The position numbers and the translations under genes were made by a program. From NCBI GenBank assembly GCA_905234745.1, contig CAJOJD010000007.1, forward strand, positions 50,361 through 114,360: DNA of 64,000 nt. Reading direction: 5' to 3'. This DNA comes from an uncultured Bacteroidaceae bacterium. Its GTDB lineage: Bacteria > Bacteroidota > Bacteroidia > Bacteroidales > Bacteroidaceae. Shown piece by piece: positions 29,898 through 37,226 of this stretch; within the stretch, counting starts at the first letter, position 1; every line of letters begins with the position of its first letter. The notes under the pieces are model-generated. The model made no database searches. It had not been told where the DNA came from and saw nothing but the letters and a program-made list of their open reading frames with translations.

Positions 29898-30351
29898 ATT
29901 TAGGTGGTGTTTTGCTGTATAACAGACCTTCTATCTCCCTGGCTGCATCGGCTGTCTGCAAGCTGTGCGTATTACTCAGCTCACCGGCATTAACAGACTT
30001 GTAATAACGTGCCAGCGTATAATGCACCATATAATCATGGCAAGCGTCAGTAAGCGGCTGCGCCTTATTGCTGGCACGGCGCTCGCTCATGTCAAGTTCC
30101 CATTCAAGCTGGGAGCCCACGCGCCCGTCAAGAGTGTTATCAGCTTCCTGTGAATCACTATCCACCAGGTGCCGCTTCAGCATACGTGTCAGCGCCGAGC
30201 TCACAATCACAATCTCGCGTTTAAGCTGCTCGTTCTTATCGCTGCCGGCCTCCGTGCGGTACTGAACGTCAGGCTCCATACCCTGCACGTCCAAGTGGCT
30301 GCGCTCACGTATATCCTTAAGCAGCTCCTCTATAATGATAGTAATGGTCAT
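29875..30351 (-). CDS. Helical virion-region protein (158 residues), paralogue group member 2
   Basis: Helical protein with the core LTDACHDYMVHYTLARYYKSV (about residues 105-125), matching in pattern the Tyr-rich helices of its neighbours. It overlaps both neighbours (ATGA-type overlap at 30348-30351 with the upstream gene). Candidate head-tail adaptor; no named family recognised. Confidence 0.5.
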   Translation of the reverse strand: MTITIIIEELLKDIRERSHLDVQGMEPDVQYRTEAGSDKNEQLKREIVIVSSALTRMLKRHLVDSDSQEADNTLDGRVGSQLEWELDMSERRASNKAQPLTDACHDYMVHYTLARYYKSVNAGELSNTHSLQTADAAREIEGLLYSKTPPKYEPAGGE

Positions 30352-30806
30352 AGTCCTATCCTGTCGCTTACAGGTTTCCTGATCTTAAGATGTTCAATAG
30401 TCTCATCCAGCACCGCGTTGGCATGAGCCACATACTCCTCAGCACGCTTATACTGCTTTTCAATCAGCCATTGAGCTGTGATATGCTGCACCATATACCG
30501 CTTGACATCGGCCTCAACCATATCCATAAGGCCGTCACTAAAGTCAGGCAGGTAATACTCCAGCACACGCACGGTATCTGATGTCTTTGTGTACTGGTTC
30601 AGAATATCCCTGCTGCGTTCCGTCAAGTGCGACAGAGCATCATCAAACAGACGCTCCAACGTGCTCTCATCACGCTCATACACCATGATAGCATCATACA
30701 GCGACTGCCCCTCACCATCATAGGCCGATGCAGCCACCCTGGAGACCTCCTCCCTGACGCCCTCCAGTACATTGTCCCTGTTTATTGTAATGACAACCAT
30801 TGACAT
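30348..30806 (-). CDS. Helical virion-region protein (152 residues), paralogue group member 1
   Basis: First gene of the virion module. Helical, acidic, with the core VKRYMVQHITAQWLIEKQYKRA near residues 100-121, similar in pattern to the two following genes. A GGGCTAAGATAGAC motif lies about 48 bases before its start, suggesting that the virion transcript starts or is controlled here. Function unknown; head-tail connector is the best guess. Confidence 0.5.
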   Translation of the reverse strand: MSMVVITINRDNVLEGVREEVSRVAASAYDGEGQSLYDAIMVYERDESTLERLFDDALSHLTERSRDILNQYTKTSDTVRVLEYYLPDFSDGLMDMVEADVKRYMVQHITAQWLIEKQYKRAEEYVAHANAVLDETIEHLKIRKPVSDRIGL

Positions 30807-30853
30807 ATCACCTTCAATCTACGCAAATAAACAAGCCCACGCCCACACCAGCT

Positions 30854-30873
30854 GTCTATCTTAGCCCACACCA
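30854..30873 (-). promoter_or_regulatory. Phage motif GGTGTGGGCTAAGATAGAC, copy 1
   Basis: Minus-strand motif overlapping the stop codon of the CxxC protein gene (TAA of GGCTAAG) and followed by a second GGTGTGGGC. It marks the border between early and virion genes. Confidence 0.55.
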
Positions 30874-31190
30874 CTAATCTTTTGGGGTTCCTCCATACCC
30901 AATAAACCACGCAGATAGGTACAGGATTTATAGTTCTCTCCGTACCATTCCTCCCGCGTCTTGCCAGTCTGTTTTATAAGCTGTTCATACGAACCATCCA
31001 CCTGGCAGTATATTGGACGCTCTTCATAAATGGAGCAAAGGTTATCAGACGTCAGGTAACGGCAAGCATCACCACCTTCTTGTGCCAGCGCCTTGATCTC
31101 AGGTATAACACTAAGCCCAACCAGCTTGCAACACGCTCCGCATCGTTGGCACTTAAATTGAGGTGCGTTATCCGAAACTTTTTCTTGCAT
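30861..31190 (-). CDS. YkgJ-type CxxCxxCC cluster protein (109 residues)
   Basis: Start chosen at ATG 31190 (MQEKVSDNAPQFK), which leaves a 23-base overlap with the gene upstream; the longer frame would overlap further. C14, C17, C20 and C21 form the CQRCGACC signature of the YkgJ (Fe-S or zinc cluster) family, and later Cys residues (CRYL, CSIYEERPIYCQ, SCTYL) complete a metal-binding site. Family members are small metalloproteins of poorly defined role. Last gene of the early block. Confidence 0.75.
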   Translation of the reverse strand: MQEKVSDNAPQFKCQRCGACCKLVGLSVIPEIKALAQEGGDACRYLTSDNLCSIYEERPIYCQVDGSYEQLIKQTGKTREEWYGENYKSCTYLRGLLGMEEPQKISGVG

Positions 31191-31416
31191 CGTAATAATT
31201 GTCAAACAACTCACATCCCCACAATCTTGCTCGTCCATCATCAATAGTAAGTCTTCCATACATACGTTCAACATCAGAAACCTCCGCTAACGCATTATAC
31301 CATCTTCGTACGGCTGCAACAAATGTTTCTGCTTCTACACCACAAGCAAGTAAATGTGCCTTACTACTGCTACCTTGTGCTTGATGCCCTGCTGTCCATA
31401 TATCATACTTTGCCAT
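31168..31416 (-). CDS. Hypothetical phage protein (82 residues)
   Basis: Mixed alpha/beta small protein (MAKYDIWTAGHQAQGSSSKA, then AETFVAAVRRWYNAL). Overlaps the next gene by 23 bases. I recognise no family. It is in step with the block in spacing and strand. Confidence 0.55.
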   Translation of the reverse strand: MAKYDIWTAGHQAQGSSSKAHLLACGVEAETFVAAVRRWYNALAEVSDVERMYGRLTIDDGRARLWGCELFDNYYDARKSFG

Positions 31417-31435
31417 ATTTCTATCCGTTATTGTA

Positions 31436-32038
31436 TCAAGTGTATCTTTCTTTGAGGGTTCTGAGCCAACTATTAAAATTTTCTAAGGTTTCTACAACAT
31501 CTTTATTTGGCATATCGCCTACCTTATGCTCATAATATAGATTCCAAAACTTAAGCATTTCTTCATCGCTTTCACTCCAAGCAGATTTCTTCCTAAAAAT
31601 GGCCTTGGATGCTACATTGTAACCATCTGGCGTTTTTACTATCCAAGCACCTACAGGAATCTCATAATGACTTCCATCTGCATTGAATAACTTAAAGATG
31701 CCATTATGCTTTTGCACATATTGCTCATATTCTTCAAAAGACTTAAACCACTTATCAAAGTTTCTGTCTTTACCTGTAAAGTCAATAACCTCTTTTAAGT
31801 TGTCACCTTTCCACTGAATCATAGATTTTTGACGTTGGCTTTCTACCAAATGTTGCGTGTATCTATGATCAAATAACTCATCCTTATCAGCAGGGTTCTG
31901 CTCATCCTTGCTTGCAGGCTCTTCTCGTAAAGCGTTTATGGCTATGCCAATAGCCTCTATACGCTGTTCATCAAGCCAGCAGTGACCACCATTAGGGTAA
32001 AGCTGCTGAAGATATTTTATTGCTTCTTCTTTTGTCAT
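31436..32038 (-). CDS. Phage protein with KEEAIKYLQQLYP N-terminal module (200 residues)
   Basis: N-terminal helical module of about 45 residues (KEEAIKYLQQLYPNGGHCW, then EAIGIAINAL) that I have seen as a repeated building block in Bacteroidales phage proteins, joined through a Glu/Asp linker to a globular part with QKHNGIFKLFNADGS and a C-terminal SESDEEMLKFWNLYYEHKV segment. Ends 20 bases before the next gene. AT content is higher than in the virion genes, as for the whole stretch 31,400-35,000. Role unknown. Confidence 0.65.
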   Translation of the reverse strand: MTKEEAIKYLQQLYPNGGHCWLDEQRIEAIGIAINALREEPASKDEQNPADKDELFDHRYTQHLVESQRQKSMIQWKGDNLKEVIDFTGKDRNFDKWFKSFEEYEQYVQKHNGIFKLFNADGSHYEIPVGAWIVKTPDGYNVASKAIFRKKSAWSESDEEMLKFWNLYYEHKVGDMPNKDVVETLENFNSWLRTLKERYT

Positions 32039-32192
32039 ATCTCACTCCTTAATGATTATTAGTTTGCACTTGTCTCCAAAACCGAGTCCGGTTTGAGACC
32101 AAGCAAATCCACCAAGACTAAGGTGGTTCCATTCCATATTAACATGGGCATTAATAGCATTTTTCATCATCTGCTCTTTCTGCCATTGTGCG
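32036..32192 (-). repeat. Direct repeat copy A (shared gene end)
   Basis: 98 bases (32036-32133) are identical to 34419-34516, and 44 more (32149-32192) to 34518-34561. Copy A has 15 bases between the two blocks where copy B has one. In copy A the repeat is the 3' end of the 138-residue gene plus the start region of the next one. Confidence 0.9.
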
Positions 32193-32458
32193 CCAAGTTG
32201 TGCATACTTACTTGCAATATCGTCTATACCTCTGCGAACGAAATCATCCACATCGCCATCTGTCTCCATCTGTTCAACAACACATTTCTCCAAGTCCTCG
32301 CTTGCAGGTTCTTTCTTGCAATAGTCATGAATGATAAACTGGTGATACTCTTCCATAGCCTTGCGTAGTCTCGAAGCATCAGTAGTCATATTCTGCGCTG
32401 CATAGTACATTGCATCAGCAAGTTTGACTACTTTTTCTAATTTTTCTTTGTCACTCAT
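32042..32458 (-). CDS. Phage protein with WQKEQMMKNAINA C-terminal module (138 residues)
   Basis: N-terminal helical region, then QLGAQWQKEQMMKNAINA and a C-terminal beta tail (HLSLGGFAWSQTGLGFGDKC) ending IIIKE. The C-terminal module is a widespread shuffled end in Bacteroidales phage proteins. The same DNA is repeated at 34419-34561 behind another gene, where a 14-base deletion shortens it. Function unknown. Confidence 0.65.
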   Translation of the reverse strand: MSDKEKLEKVVKLADAMYYAAQNMTTDASRLRKAMEEYHQFIIHDYCKKEPASEDLEKCVVEQMETDGDVDDFVRRGIDDIASKYAQLGAQWQKEQMMKNAINAHVNMEWNHLSLGGFAWSQTGLGFGDKCKLIIIKE

Positions 32459-32461
32459 ATT

Positions 32462-32692
32462 TCACTCCTTGTTATTTTCAAGTTCATCAATGTAGTTATC
32501 CAACTGCTCAAAGAAATGTGCATTGTCAATACTTGTATTGAGCATATACAACAACCTATCTCTTGTTTCCTTCCTTGCCAACTCAACTGCTGCAAGGGCG
32601 TTCTCAGTTGTCAGCCATTCGTGATAACCGCCATGAACCAACTCGTTGCTACAACCTCTTGTGTAGGCTTTGATATATTCTTCGGGTGTCAT
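32462..32692 (-). CDS. Hypothetical phage protein (76 residues)
   Basis: Helical protein starting MTPEEYIKAYTRGCSNELVH and ending in an acidic helix (LDNYIDELENNKE). Spaced 3 bases from the next gene. Similar lead-in (PEEYIKAYTRG) is common in small Bacteroidales phage proteins, where it is found beside the WQKEQMMK family. No function is suggested by motifs. Confidence 0.6.
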   Translation of the reverse strand: MTPEEYIKAYTRGCSNELVHGGYHEWLTTENALAAVELARKETRDRLLYMLNTSIDNAHFFEQLDNYIDELENNKE

Positions 32693-32697
32693 ACCAA

Positions 32698-32910
32698 CTA
32701 TTCTTTTCCGTAGGTAATATAGTTGTTATCATCCCAACTTCTTACATATCTCGGCTCAATAGCCTTACCTTCCAATGTCTGTGTTCGGTGGTAATGCTTG
32801 CATACAGGAACAATAACAAGTTTGCTGAAAAACATTCTCTTACCCCACCAATAGCCTATTCCATAGTCAATGCTATGAATCCTGATAGGCAAATACTTTT
32901 TAATTTCCAT
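32698..32910 (-). CDS. Hypothetical phage protein (70 residues)
   Basis: Basic, aromatic-rich small protein (MEIKKYLPIRIHSIDYGIGY). Its start overlaps the stop of the 45-residue gene upstream by 11 bases. No family recognised. Confidence 0.55.
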   Translation of the reverse strand: MEIKKYLPIRIHSIDYGIGYWWGKRMFFSKLVIVPVCKHYHRTQTLEGKAIEPRYVRSWDDNNYITYGKE

Positions 32911-33037
32911 TTCTTGTTATTTTGGTTAATTTAATGCTGTCAAAACGCTTATATCCGCCAATGATGATTGCACATAACTTATCATCCGGAATATCGTATA
33001 ATGCGTCATCAACTTCAAATGTTAGCACTACTTTCAT
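32900..33037 (-). CDS. Hypothetical small phage protein (45 residues)
   Basis: ATG at 33037, stop at 32900. The product begins MKVVLTFEVDDALYDI, a beta strand plus helix, and contains IIIGGYKRFDSIKL. Supported by tight packing: one base after the stop of the gene upstream (33039) and an 11-base overlap with the next gene. No family recognised. Confidence 0.55.
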   Translation of the reverse strand: MKVVLTFEVDDALYDIPDDKLCAIIIGGYKRFDSIKLTKITRNGN

Positions 33038-33038
33038 A

Positions 33039-33263
33039 TCAATTCTCTGCTATAAATAATTCAAAATCACACCACCATAGTTGCAATTTCTGGGATGGTA
33101 TGTATTCCGTAAACCATTGCTTTGCCTTCTCCATTAAGTCTTTCTCGGCTCGGTTGTAACCTTTAATAAAGCCCTTACGTTCCCTGAGATTTTCGTCATA
33201 GCCTTCTCTCGCAGCAATCTTTATCGGATAAGCCTTCAACGCCTGTTCTTCTGCTCTGGTCAT
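33039..33263 (-). CDS. Hypothetical phage protein (74 residues)
   Basis: Charged helical protein (MTRAEEQALKAYP, then RKGFIKGYNRAEKDLMEKAKQW). The RKGFIKGYNRAEKD type of module is common in Bacteroidales phage genes of the WQKEQMMK group. Start overlaps the stop of the upstream zinc-ribbon gene by an ATGA. Confidence 0.6.
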   Translation of the reverse strand: MTRAEEQALKAYPIKIAAREGYDENLRERKGFIKGYNRAEKDLMEKAKQWFTEYIPSQKLQLWWCDFELFIAEN

Positions 33264-33454
33264 ATTGTTTTACATTTAGGACAATAGTGCTTGCCATCTT
33301 TCTCAATCCACCCCTCTTCTAATGCACATTCTTCAATCTCTGAACCATCGGTATCATAGGGTATGCACATACCGCCTTCACCATCGTCAAAATACTCTCC
33401 GCACTTATCGCATTTGAGTTTAGTGCTTGGTATAATTACTTTCTCTTTACTCAT
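33260..33454 (-). CDS. Zinc-ribbon phage protein (64 residues)
   Basis: Start chosen at ATG 33454 because it forms an ATGA overlap with the upstream gene; an in-frame ATG at 33463 is possible. Two Cys pairs (CDKCGEYF and CPKC) with about 32 residues between them form a zinc ribbon; two further Cys (MCIP, ECALEE) lie between. DNA- or protein-binding is likely, partner unknown. Confidence 0.65.
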   Translation of the reverse strand: MSKEKVIIPSTKLKCDKCGEYFDDGEGGMCIPYDTDGSEIEECALEEGWIEKDGKHYCPKCKTI

Positions 33455-33576
33455 AAATTCCAAGTTTTCATTGTTTCCTCAACCTCGCTGATGTCTATGT
33501 CAAGAGCCTTTGCTATCTGCTCTTTGTTGTAGCCATTAGCATATAGGTTTTGTATGTACGTTTTATATTTGCTCAT
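33451..33576 (-). CDS. Small helix-turn-helix protein (41 residues)
   Basis: ATG at 33576, TGA at 33451-33453. Product begins MSKYKTYIQNLYANGYNKEQ and continues IAKALDIDISEVEETMKTW, a bare HTH (residues 16-36) of the resolvase/sigma type. Both ends overlap neighbours by ATGA, which strongly supports a real gene. It probably binds DNA or acts as a small regulator of the phage. Confidence 0.65.
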   Translation of the reverse strand: MSKYKTYIQNLYANGYNKEQIAKALDIDISEVEETMKTWNL

Positions 33577-34010
33577 ATTATCTCAATAGTTTTATCAATT
33601 CCGCACAATCTTAATGCGTGTTGGAGTTCGTGAACATATAAGTCCTTTTTGTCAAAGCCGAAGTGATTTGCATATATAGTCCACCCTTCATCGTTTCTCC
33701 GACACACTACGTTCAATTTATACACTTCTGAACAATACTCTATTCCTAAATCGATTAATGGTGTTGCAATAAACCCATTTTTATTCAATATCTCTGCGGT
33801 AAGAGGAATAGGATCAAGGAATGCGACCCACACACCACCGTTATTAATACAGTCGGTAATATCAACACAACCAGCACTACCTTCTAACCCTTTTTCTGGG
33901 AATTTATTAGTCGTATCAACAGAGACAACTCTTACTATGGTTCCCTTCTTGATACAGACGTCTTTGTTTACGCGGAATAAATCTCCCGGCATTATGTCTT
34001 TCGCTTTCAT
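33573..34010 (-). CDS. Hypothetical phage protein (145 residues)
   Basis: Begins MKAKDIMPGDLFRVNKDVC, a small SH3-like beta barrel (residues 1-60), and continues with a second beta/alpha part (LTAEILNKNGF, then YVHELQHALRLCGID near the end). The second part resembles a module often found in Bacteroidales phage proteins (LTxExLxKNGFxxxxxxxY...HxLQHALRLCGI). ATGA overlap with the HTH gene downstream. Role unknown. Confidence 0.65.
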   Translation of the reverse strand: MKAKDIMPGDLFRVNKDVCIKKGTIVRVVSVDTTNKFPEKGLEGSAGCVDITDCINNGGVWVAFLDPIPLTAEILNKNGFIATPLIDLGIEYCSEVYKLNVVCRRNDEGWTIYANHFGFDKKDLYVHELQHALRLCGIDKTIEII

Positions 34011-34013
34011 AGC

Positions 34014-34421
34014 TCACTTCTTTAAGAGTTCTGGATTGTCTATAATGTTTCCGATAACCTCAACTTTATTTTTTCTGACAAATGCGTCAAGGTATATAAA
34101 GTCATCAATATCGTGCTTTACAACAAAGGCCCCATCGTGAAAGACAATCTCGGATGCAACCCCGTCCCCGTTTTTACCTTCCACAAGAACACGGAATATC
34201 GGGTCGATATAAGGATGCTTCACAATGTCACCCTCATAGATGTCTTTTCCATTCTTGTCTTTGAGTCCCGTAAACTGACCGATGGTATCTTTATCCTCAA
34301 TGAAGTAAAGTTTACCATTCGGCTCTTTTATATAGCACTGTCCTTTCTTGTCAACAAACAATGAGCCAAATAACCACTCATTGCTATCCATGCGCTTGGC
34401 GCGAAACTTAATTTGTCTCAT
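34014..34421 (-). CDS. YopX family protein (135 residues)
   Basis: Starts MRQIKFRAKRMDSNEWLFGS and contains IGQFTGLKDKNGKDIYEGDIV near residues 45-66, then EVIGNIIDNPELL at the end: the full signature of the phage YopX family. The family is very common in phages of Firmicutes and Bacteroidetes; no biochemical role is established. Size is normal. Its stop is three bases before the next gene. Confidence 0.9.
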   Translation of the reverse strand: MRQIKFRAKRMDSNEWLFGSLFVDKKGQCYIKEPNGKLYFIEDKDTIGQFTGLKDKNGKDIYEGDIVKHPYIDPIFRVLVEGKNGDGVASEIVFHDGAFVVKHDIDDFIYLDAFVRKNKVEVIGNIIDNPELLKK

Positions 34422-34561
34422 ATCTCACTCCTTAATGATTATTAGTTTGCACTTGTCTCCAAAACCGAGTCCGGTTTGAGACCAAGCAAATCCACCAAGA
34501 CTAAGGTGGTTCCATTGCATTAATAGCATTTTTCATCATCTGCTCTTTCTGCCATTGTGCG
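34419..34561 (-). repeat. Direct repeat copy B (shared gene end, damaged)
   Basis: Same sequence as 32036-32192 but with 14 bases fewer between the two blocks (one base, 34517, in place of fifteen). The loss shifts the frame, so the 188-residue gene stops at 34501 and about 80 bases that code for the tail in copy A are now untranslated. Confidence 0.9.
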
Positions 34562-35067
34562 AAATGACGGGCAATATCCTTAATGTCTTCAAGTCCGGCA
34601 CAATAGCAATCTGGTTTAACGGCACTACCGTATTCATCATCTTCACTCCATCCTGCAAGAAATGCATTTATTTCTTTCTCCAGTTCCTCGTTTACAGGTT
34701 CTTGTAAATCCTTGCTACTTTTTGCAGAATTAGCAAGAACTTGGCCATTAGTCTTGGTCACTGAGTGACTAAGATGGTCGGATTGGAGGGAATTTATAGG
34801 AGTAAAATTCGTAACCATAAGATATATGAATAATGCATCAATGGGTTTTATCGCATCGTTCTTTAATCGTTCTATAAGGTTTTCTTTAATTGCGTTGTAT
34901 ATTGCACCACTATTATTATAGGCAAAATCGGAGAAATCTTTTATATCTTTCTCTGTTGCCTTCTTGATTTCCTCAACCGTCATGCCTTTCGCTATTAATT
35001 TACCTGACAGTTCTCTTAGTTCCCTTTCCATAGAGAAGAATCTTTCTACAATCTCTGTCTGTGTCAT
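34501..35067 (-). CDS. Phage protein ending in a truncated WQKEQMMK module (188 residues)
   Basis: N-terminal helical domain (MTQTEIVERFFSMERELREL, with TVEEIKKATEKDIKDF) and a middle region with KEINAFLAGWSEDD, then ARHFAQWQKEQMMKNAINA. Compared with the 138-residue paralogue, the C-terminal beta tail is lost through a 14-base deletion and replaced by MEPP. The gene may still work, since the tail varies between phages. No function known. Confidence 0.6.
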   Translation of the reverse strand: MTQTEIVERFFSMERELRELSGKLIAKGMTVEEIKKATEKDIKDFSDFAYNNSGAIYNAIKENLIERLKNDAIKPIDALFIYLMVTNFTPINSLQSDHLSHSVTKTNGQVLANSAKSSKDLQEPVNEELEKEINAFLAGWSEDDEYGSAVKPDCYCAGLEDIKDIARHFAQWQKEQMMKNAINAMEPP

Positions 35068-35080
35068 AACTTACCACTGC

Positions 35081-35839
35081 TTATTTTTCCCATACATAAA
35101 TCCGCGCATGCTCCGGATTGCCGCGTGTAACCAGCCAGTCAAACTTAAGCCTCTGATGAGGACGTTTCATGATTGGATCACCGTAATGCACGTCATCGTT
35201 CCCTATATGATAGAATCGACGGCAGTTATTAACCAGCCAGGGAGCATCAACACCAAAAGAACTGCCTTGCTTCAGAGAGCCCAGCCCATATAGCCTTGTC
35301 ACATAAGAGCCAATCACAAACTCCGGAGCATACTTTTTGACAGCACTTACAGCATCAAGACACTCTACATCATCGGGATATTGTATCGGTACCGCACGAT
35401 TGGCCAGATAGCTGCTGCGCACATCATCGCGTTCCTGGATACGGCTGTCTGTTATAGGAATCCCAAGCCCACGGCCAATCCACCCCATACCGGCACAAAT
35501 CTCAATAGCCGTATGCGGTTCCAGCTCTGGGTCATCATCAATCTCACCCTTAAGAAAGTCAATAAGCTCCACCACAGGAAATGTATATAAAGCCGAATAC
35601 TGCAGAACCAGATTAAGCGTATCAACTGTATCATTTGCAATGACACTAAATGGCATCGGCTTGACAATACCATTATGCTCAGGGCACAATAAGTCTGCAA
35701 TCTCCAGCGCCCTGTCCAAGTCAACCTTGTCAATGTCAATCTCAGTAGTCTTGCAATTCTTAATGGTGTCAGCCAGCGCTTCACCGGTTAACGGCTGCCG
35801 CCTGAACTCCGCATTGCCCTTCATTATTTTCCTGTTCAT
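35081..35839 (-). CDS. Class I SAM-dependent methyltransferase-like protein (252 residues)
   Basis: Residues about 110-125 read AIEICAGMGWIGRGLGI, a glycine loop like motif I of Rossmann methyltransferases, followed by TDSRIQERDD as motif II with an acidic end. A later stretch (PEFVIGSYVTRLYGLG) sits where motif IV would be, but lacks an NPPY or DPPY. I do not recognise a precise family. It could modify a base, a nucleotide or a protein, or be an inactive fold. It sits between the shuffled small genes and the RuvC-like gene. Confidence 0.55.
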   Translation of the reverse strand: MNRKIMKGNAEFRRQPLTGEALADTIKNCKTTEIDIDKVDLDRALEIADLLCPEHNGIVKPMPFSVIANDTVDTLNLVLQYSALYTFPVVELIDFLKGEIDDDPELEPHTAIEICAGMGWIGRGLGIPITDSRIQERDDVRSSYLANRAVPIQYPDDVECLDAVSAVKKYAPEFVIGSYVTRLYGLGSLKQGSSFGVDAPWLVNNCRRFYHIGNDDVHYGDPIMKRPHQRLKFDWLVTRGNPEHARIYVWEK

Positions 35840-35915
35840 AGTTTCTTCATTGCCTTTATAATAGTTTTACTTGGTTTTTCTCAAACCTGCCCTCAACAGA
35901 AACTCTCCTTCTTTT

Positions 35916-36503
35916 TTAGTTTTTTTCCTTGAACTCCTTCAAGGCATCATTTTTAAGATTCTCCATACTGAATCTCTTCTGATAAAAGCTCGCCGGAATA
36001 CGTATAGGCAGCCCAGCCTCATTCCAAGCCAGCAAAGCAGCATCCCTGCACTCCTGGTTCATCTTCTTGGGTAGTCCAGGAATAAACTGCATAATCTCCT
36101 CCTGAGTAATCTTGCCGTCACGGCCCATCCATTCCTTTTTAAGTGGCTTGGTTAATTTTACATCAAAACCAAGATTTATGGCCCACTCTTGGATATGGCG
36201 TTGGGTCGCATGACATAAGCCTACATTATGACCAATAGCTGCAGCAGCGCGAGTATTTACTCCTGCAGGTAAATGCCAGTTTGTAGTATCGTCAGAGTCC
36301 TCAATGACAATTTGCACACCAGAAACCTTCGGTTGGCCAAATTCTAATCTATTATCAATATAGATGCGGTTAAGCATCAATATCAAATCTGGAAAAGACA
36401 ATGCCTCAACCTGAACTATTTCTTTTGCATTGACATCGAGCACCGCAAATCCGCTTTTCTTAACGTCAGGATCAATGCCGATAATAAACTTCGGTTTATT
36501 CAT
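35916..36503 (-). CDS. RuvC-like Holliday junction resolvase (195 residues)
   Basis: Start chosen at ATG 36503 (MNKPKFIIGIDPD); upstream residues would overlap the preceding gene. FIIGIDPDVKKSGFAVLD (residues 6-23) is the RNase H-fold first strand with catalytic D11; IVIEDSDD (about residues 70-78) supplies the second acid; the CRDAALLAW segment near residue 155 supplies the last acid. Phage RuvC relatives cut branched DNA before packaging or during recombination. Co-directional with the replication genes. Confidence 0.8.
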   Translation of the reverse strand: MNKPKFIIGIDPDVKKSGFAVLDVNAKEIVQVEALSFPDLILMLNRIYIDNRLEFGQPKVSGVQIVIEDSDDTTNWHLPAGVNTRAAAAIGHNVGLCHATQRHIQEWAINLGFDVKLTKPLKKEWMGRDGKITQEEIMQFIPGLPKKMNQECRDAALLAWNEAGLPIRIPASFYQKRFSMENLKNDALKEFKEKN

Positions 36504-36511
36504 AATCTTGT

Positions 36512-36853
36512 TTATTTGCGTTTTACCGGTGCATACCACTGTATGTCATGATAGTGTACGTCAAGGCCGCAGCTTGTGGCAATGTCGTGCTCCAGCTTGC
36601 AACCGTGAGACCACTGCCAGTCTGTACACATATATATTGCATCACACTCCAGGAGCATCTGTATGTCAACTTTCATGTGTTTACTCCAGTGCACGTCATA
36701 ATCCAGTTTGTTATCCAGTGGATTGACAACTTCATACCAGGGCATGGTATGCGCTATAAAGTCAATTATCTCGGCAGCGTAGGCGCGTCTCTCCTCTGCC
36801 TCACGTCCGGTAATAGGCAAACTCAGGTATAATTTCTGTTTCTTCTCTCCCAT
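36512..36853 (-). CDS. DUF4406 protein, nucleoside deoxyribosyltransferase-like (113 residues)
   Basis: KLYLSLPITGREAEERRAYA at residues 7-26 and AIYMCTDWQWSHGCKLEHDIA near 72-92 fit the DUF4406 family, which has the nucleoside 2-deoxyribosyltransferase fold. In such enzymes a Glu attacks C1' of a deoxynucleoside; E87 in the KLEHDIA segment is in the expected place. Phage members may alter the nucleotide pool or act in DNA hypermodification. It lies next to RuvC and the replication genes. Confidence 0.8.
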   Translation of the reverse strand: MGEKKQKLYLSLPITGREAEERRAYAAEIIDFIAHTMPWYEVVNPLDNKLDYDVHWSKHMKVDIQMLLECDAIYMCTDWQWSHGCKLEHDIATSCGLDVHYHDIQWYAPVKRK

Positions 36854-36857
36854 ATCG

Positions 36858-37226
36858 CTATTTGTTTTTTATCGCATAATAAAACTTATCCTTGTTCACA
36901 TCATAATACTGCCTTGTGGCGCTAATCTGATACGTCCCGTAGCCGCCCAGCAGCTCACACAAACGACAGCTCAGCTCTACAGAACATATCCGTCCGGTGC
37001 GCTTGCTCTTGTTCGTGATCCTGTAGTCGGCAACATTATCGGTACCGCATATCCACGCCTGTCGGTCAGGCTCCTCCGACACGGTAATCTCAGCATATCG
37101 CCTGCGTCCGCCGCCCACGCCAAGCAGCCGCATAGCCGCAGCGTTCAGTGTGCAGTAGTTTTTATAGACACGCAGCAGCGGAGCTGTACGTGGCACCTGG
37201 TCCGATATGCGCTGCATCGTAATCAT
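36858..37226 (-). CDS. Hypothetical phage protein (122 residues)
   Basis: Basic alpha/beta protein (MITMQRISDQVPRTAPLLRVYKN). It contains NAAAMRLLGVGGGRRRYAEI and a C-terminal tail DVNKDKFYYAIKNK. Overlaps the DnaA-like gene upstream by four bases. No family recognised. Its place between replication genes suggests a part in phage DNA metabolism. Confidence 0.55.
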   Translation of the reverse strand: MITMQRISDQVPRTAPLLRVYKNYCTLNAAAMRLLGVGGGRRRYAEITVSEEPDRQAWICGTDNVADYRITNKSKRTGRICSVELSCRLCELLGGYGTYQISATRQYYDVNKDKFYYAIKNK

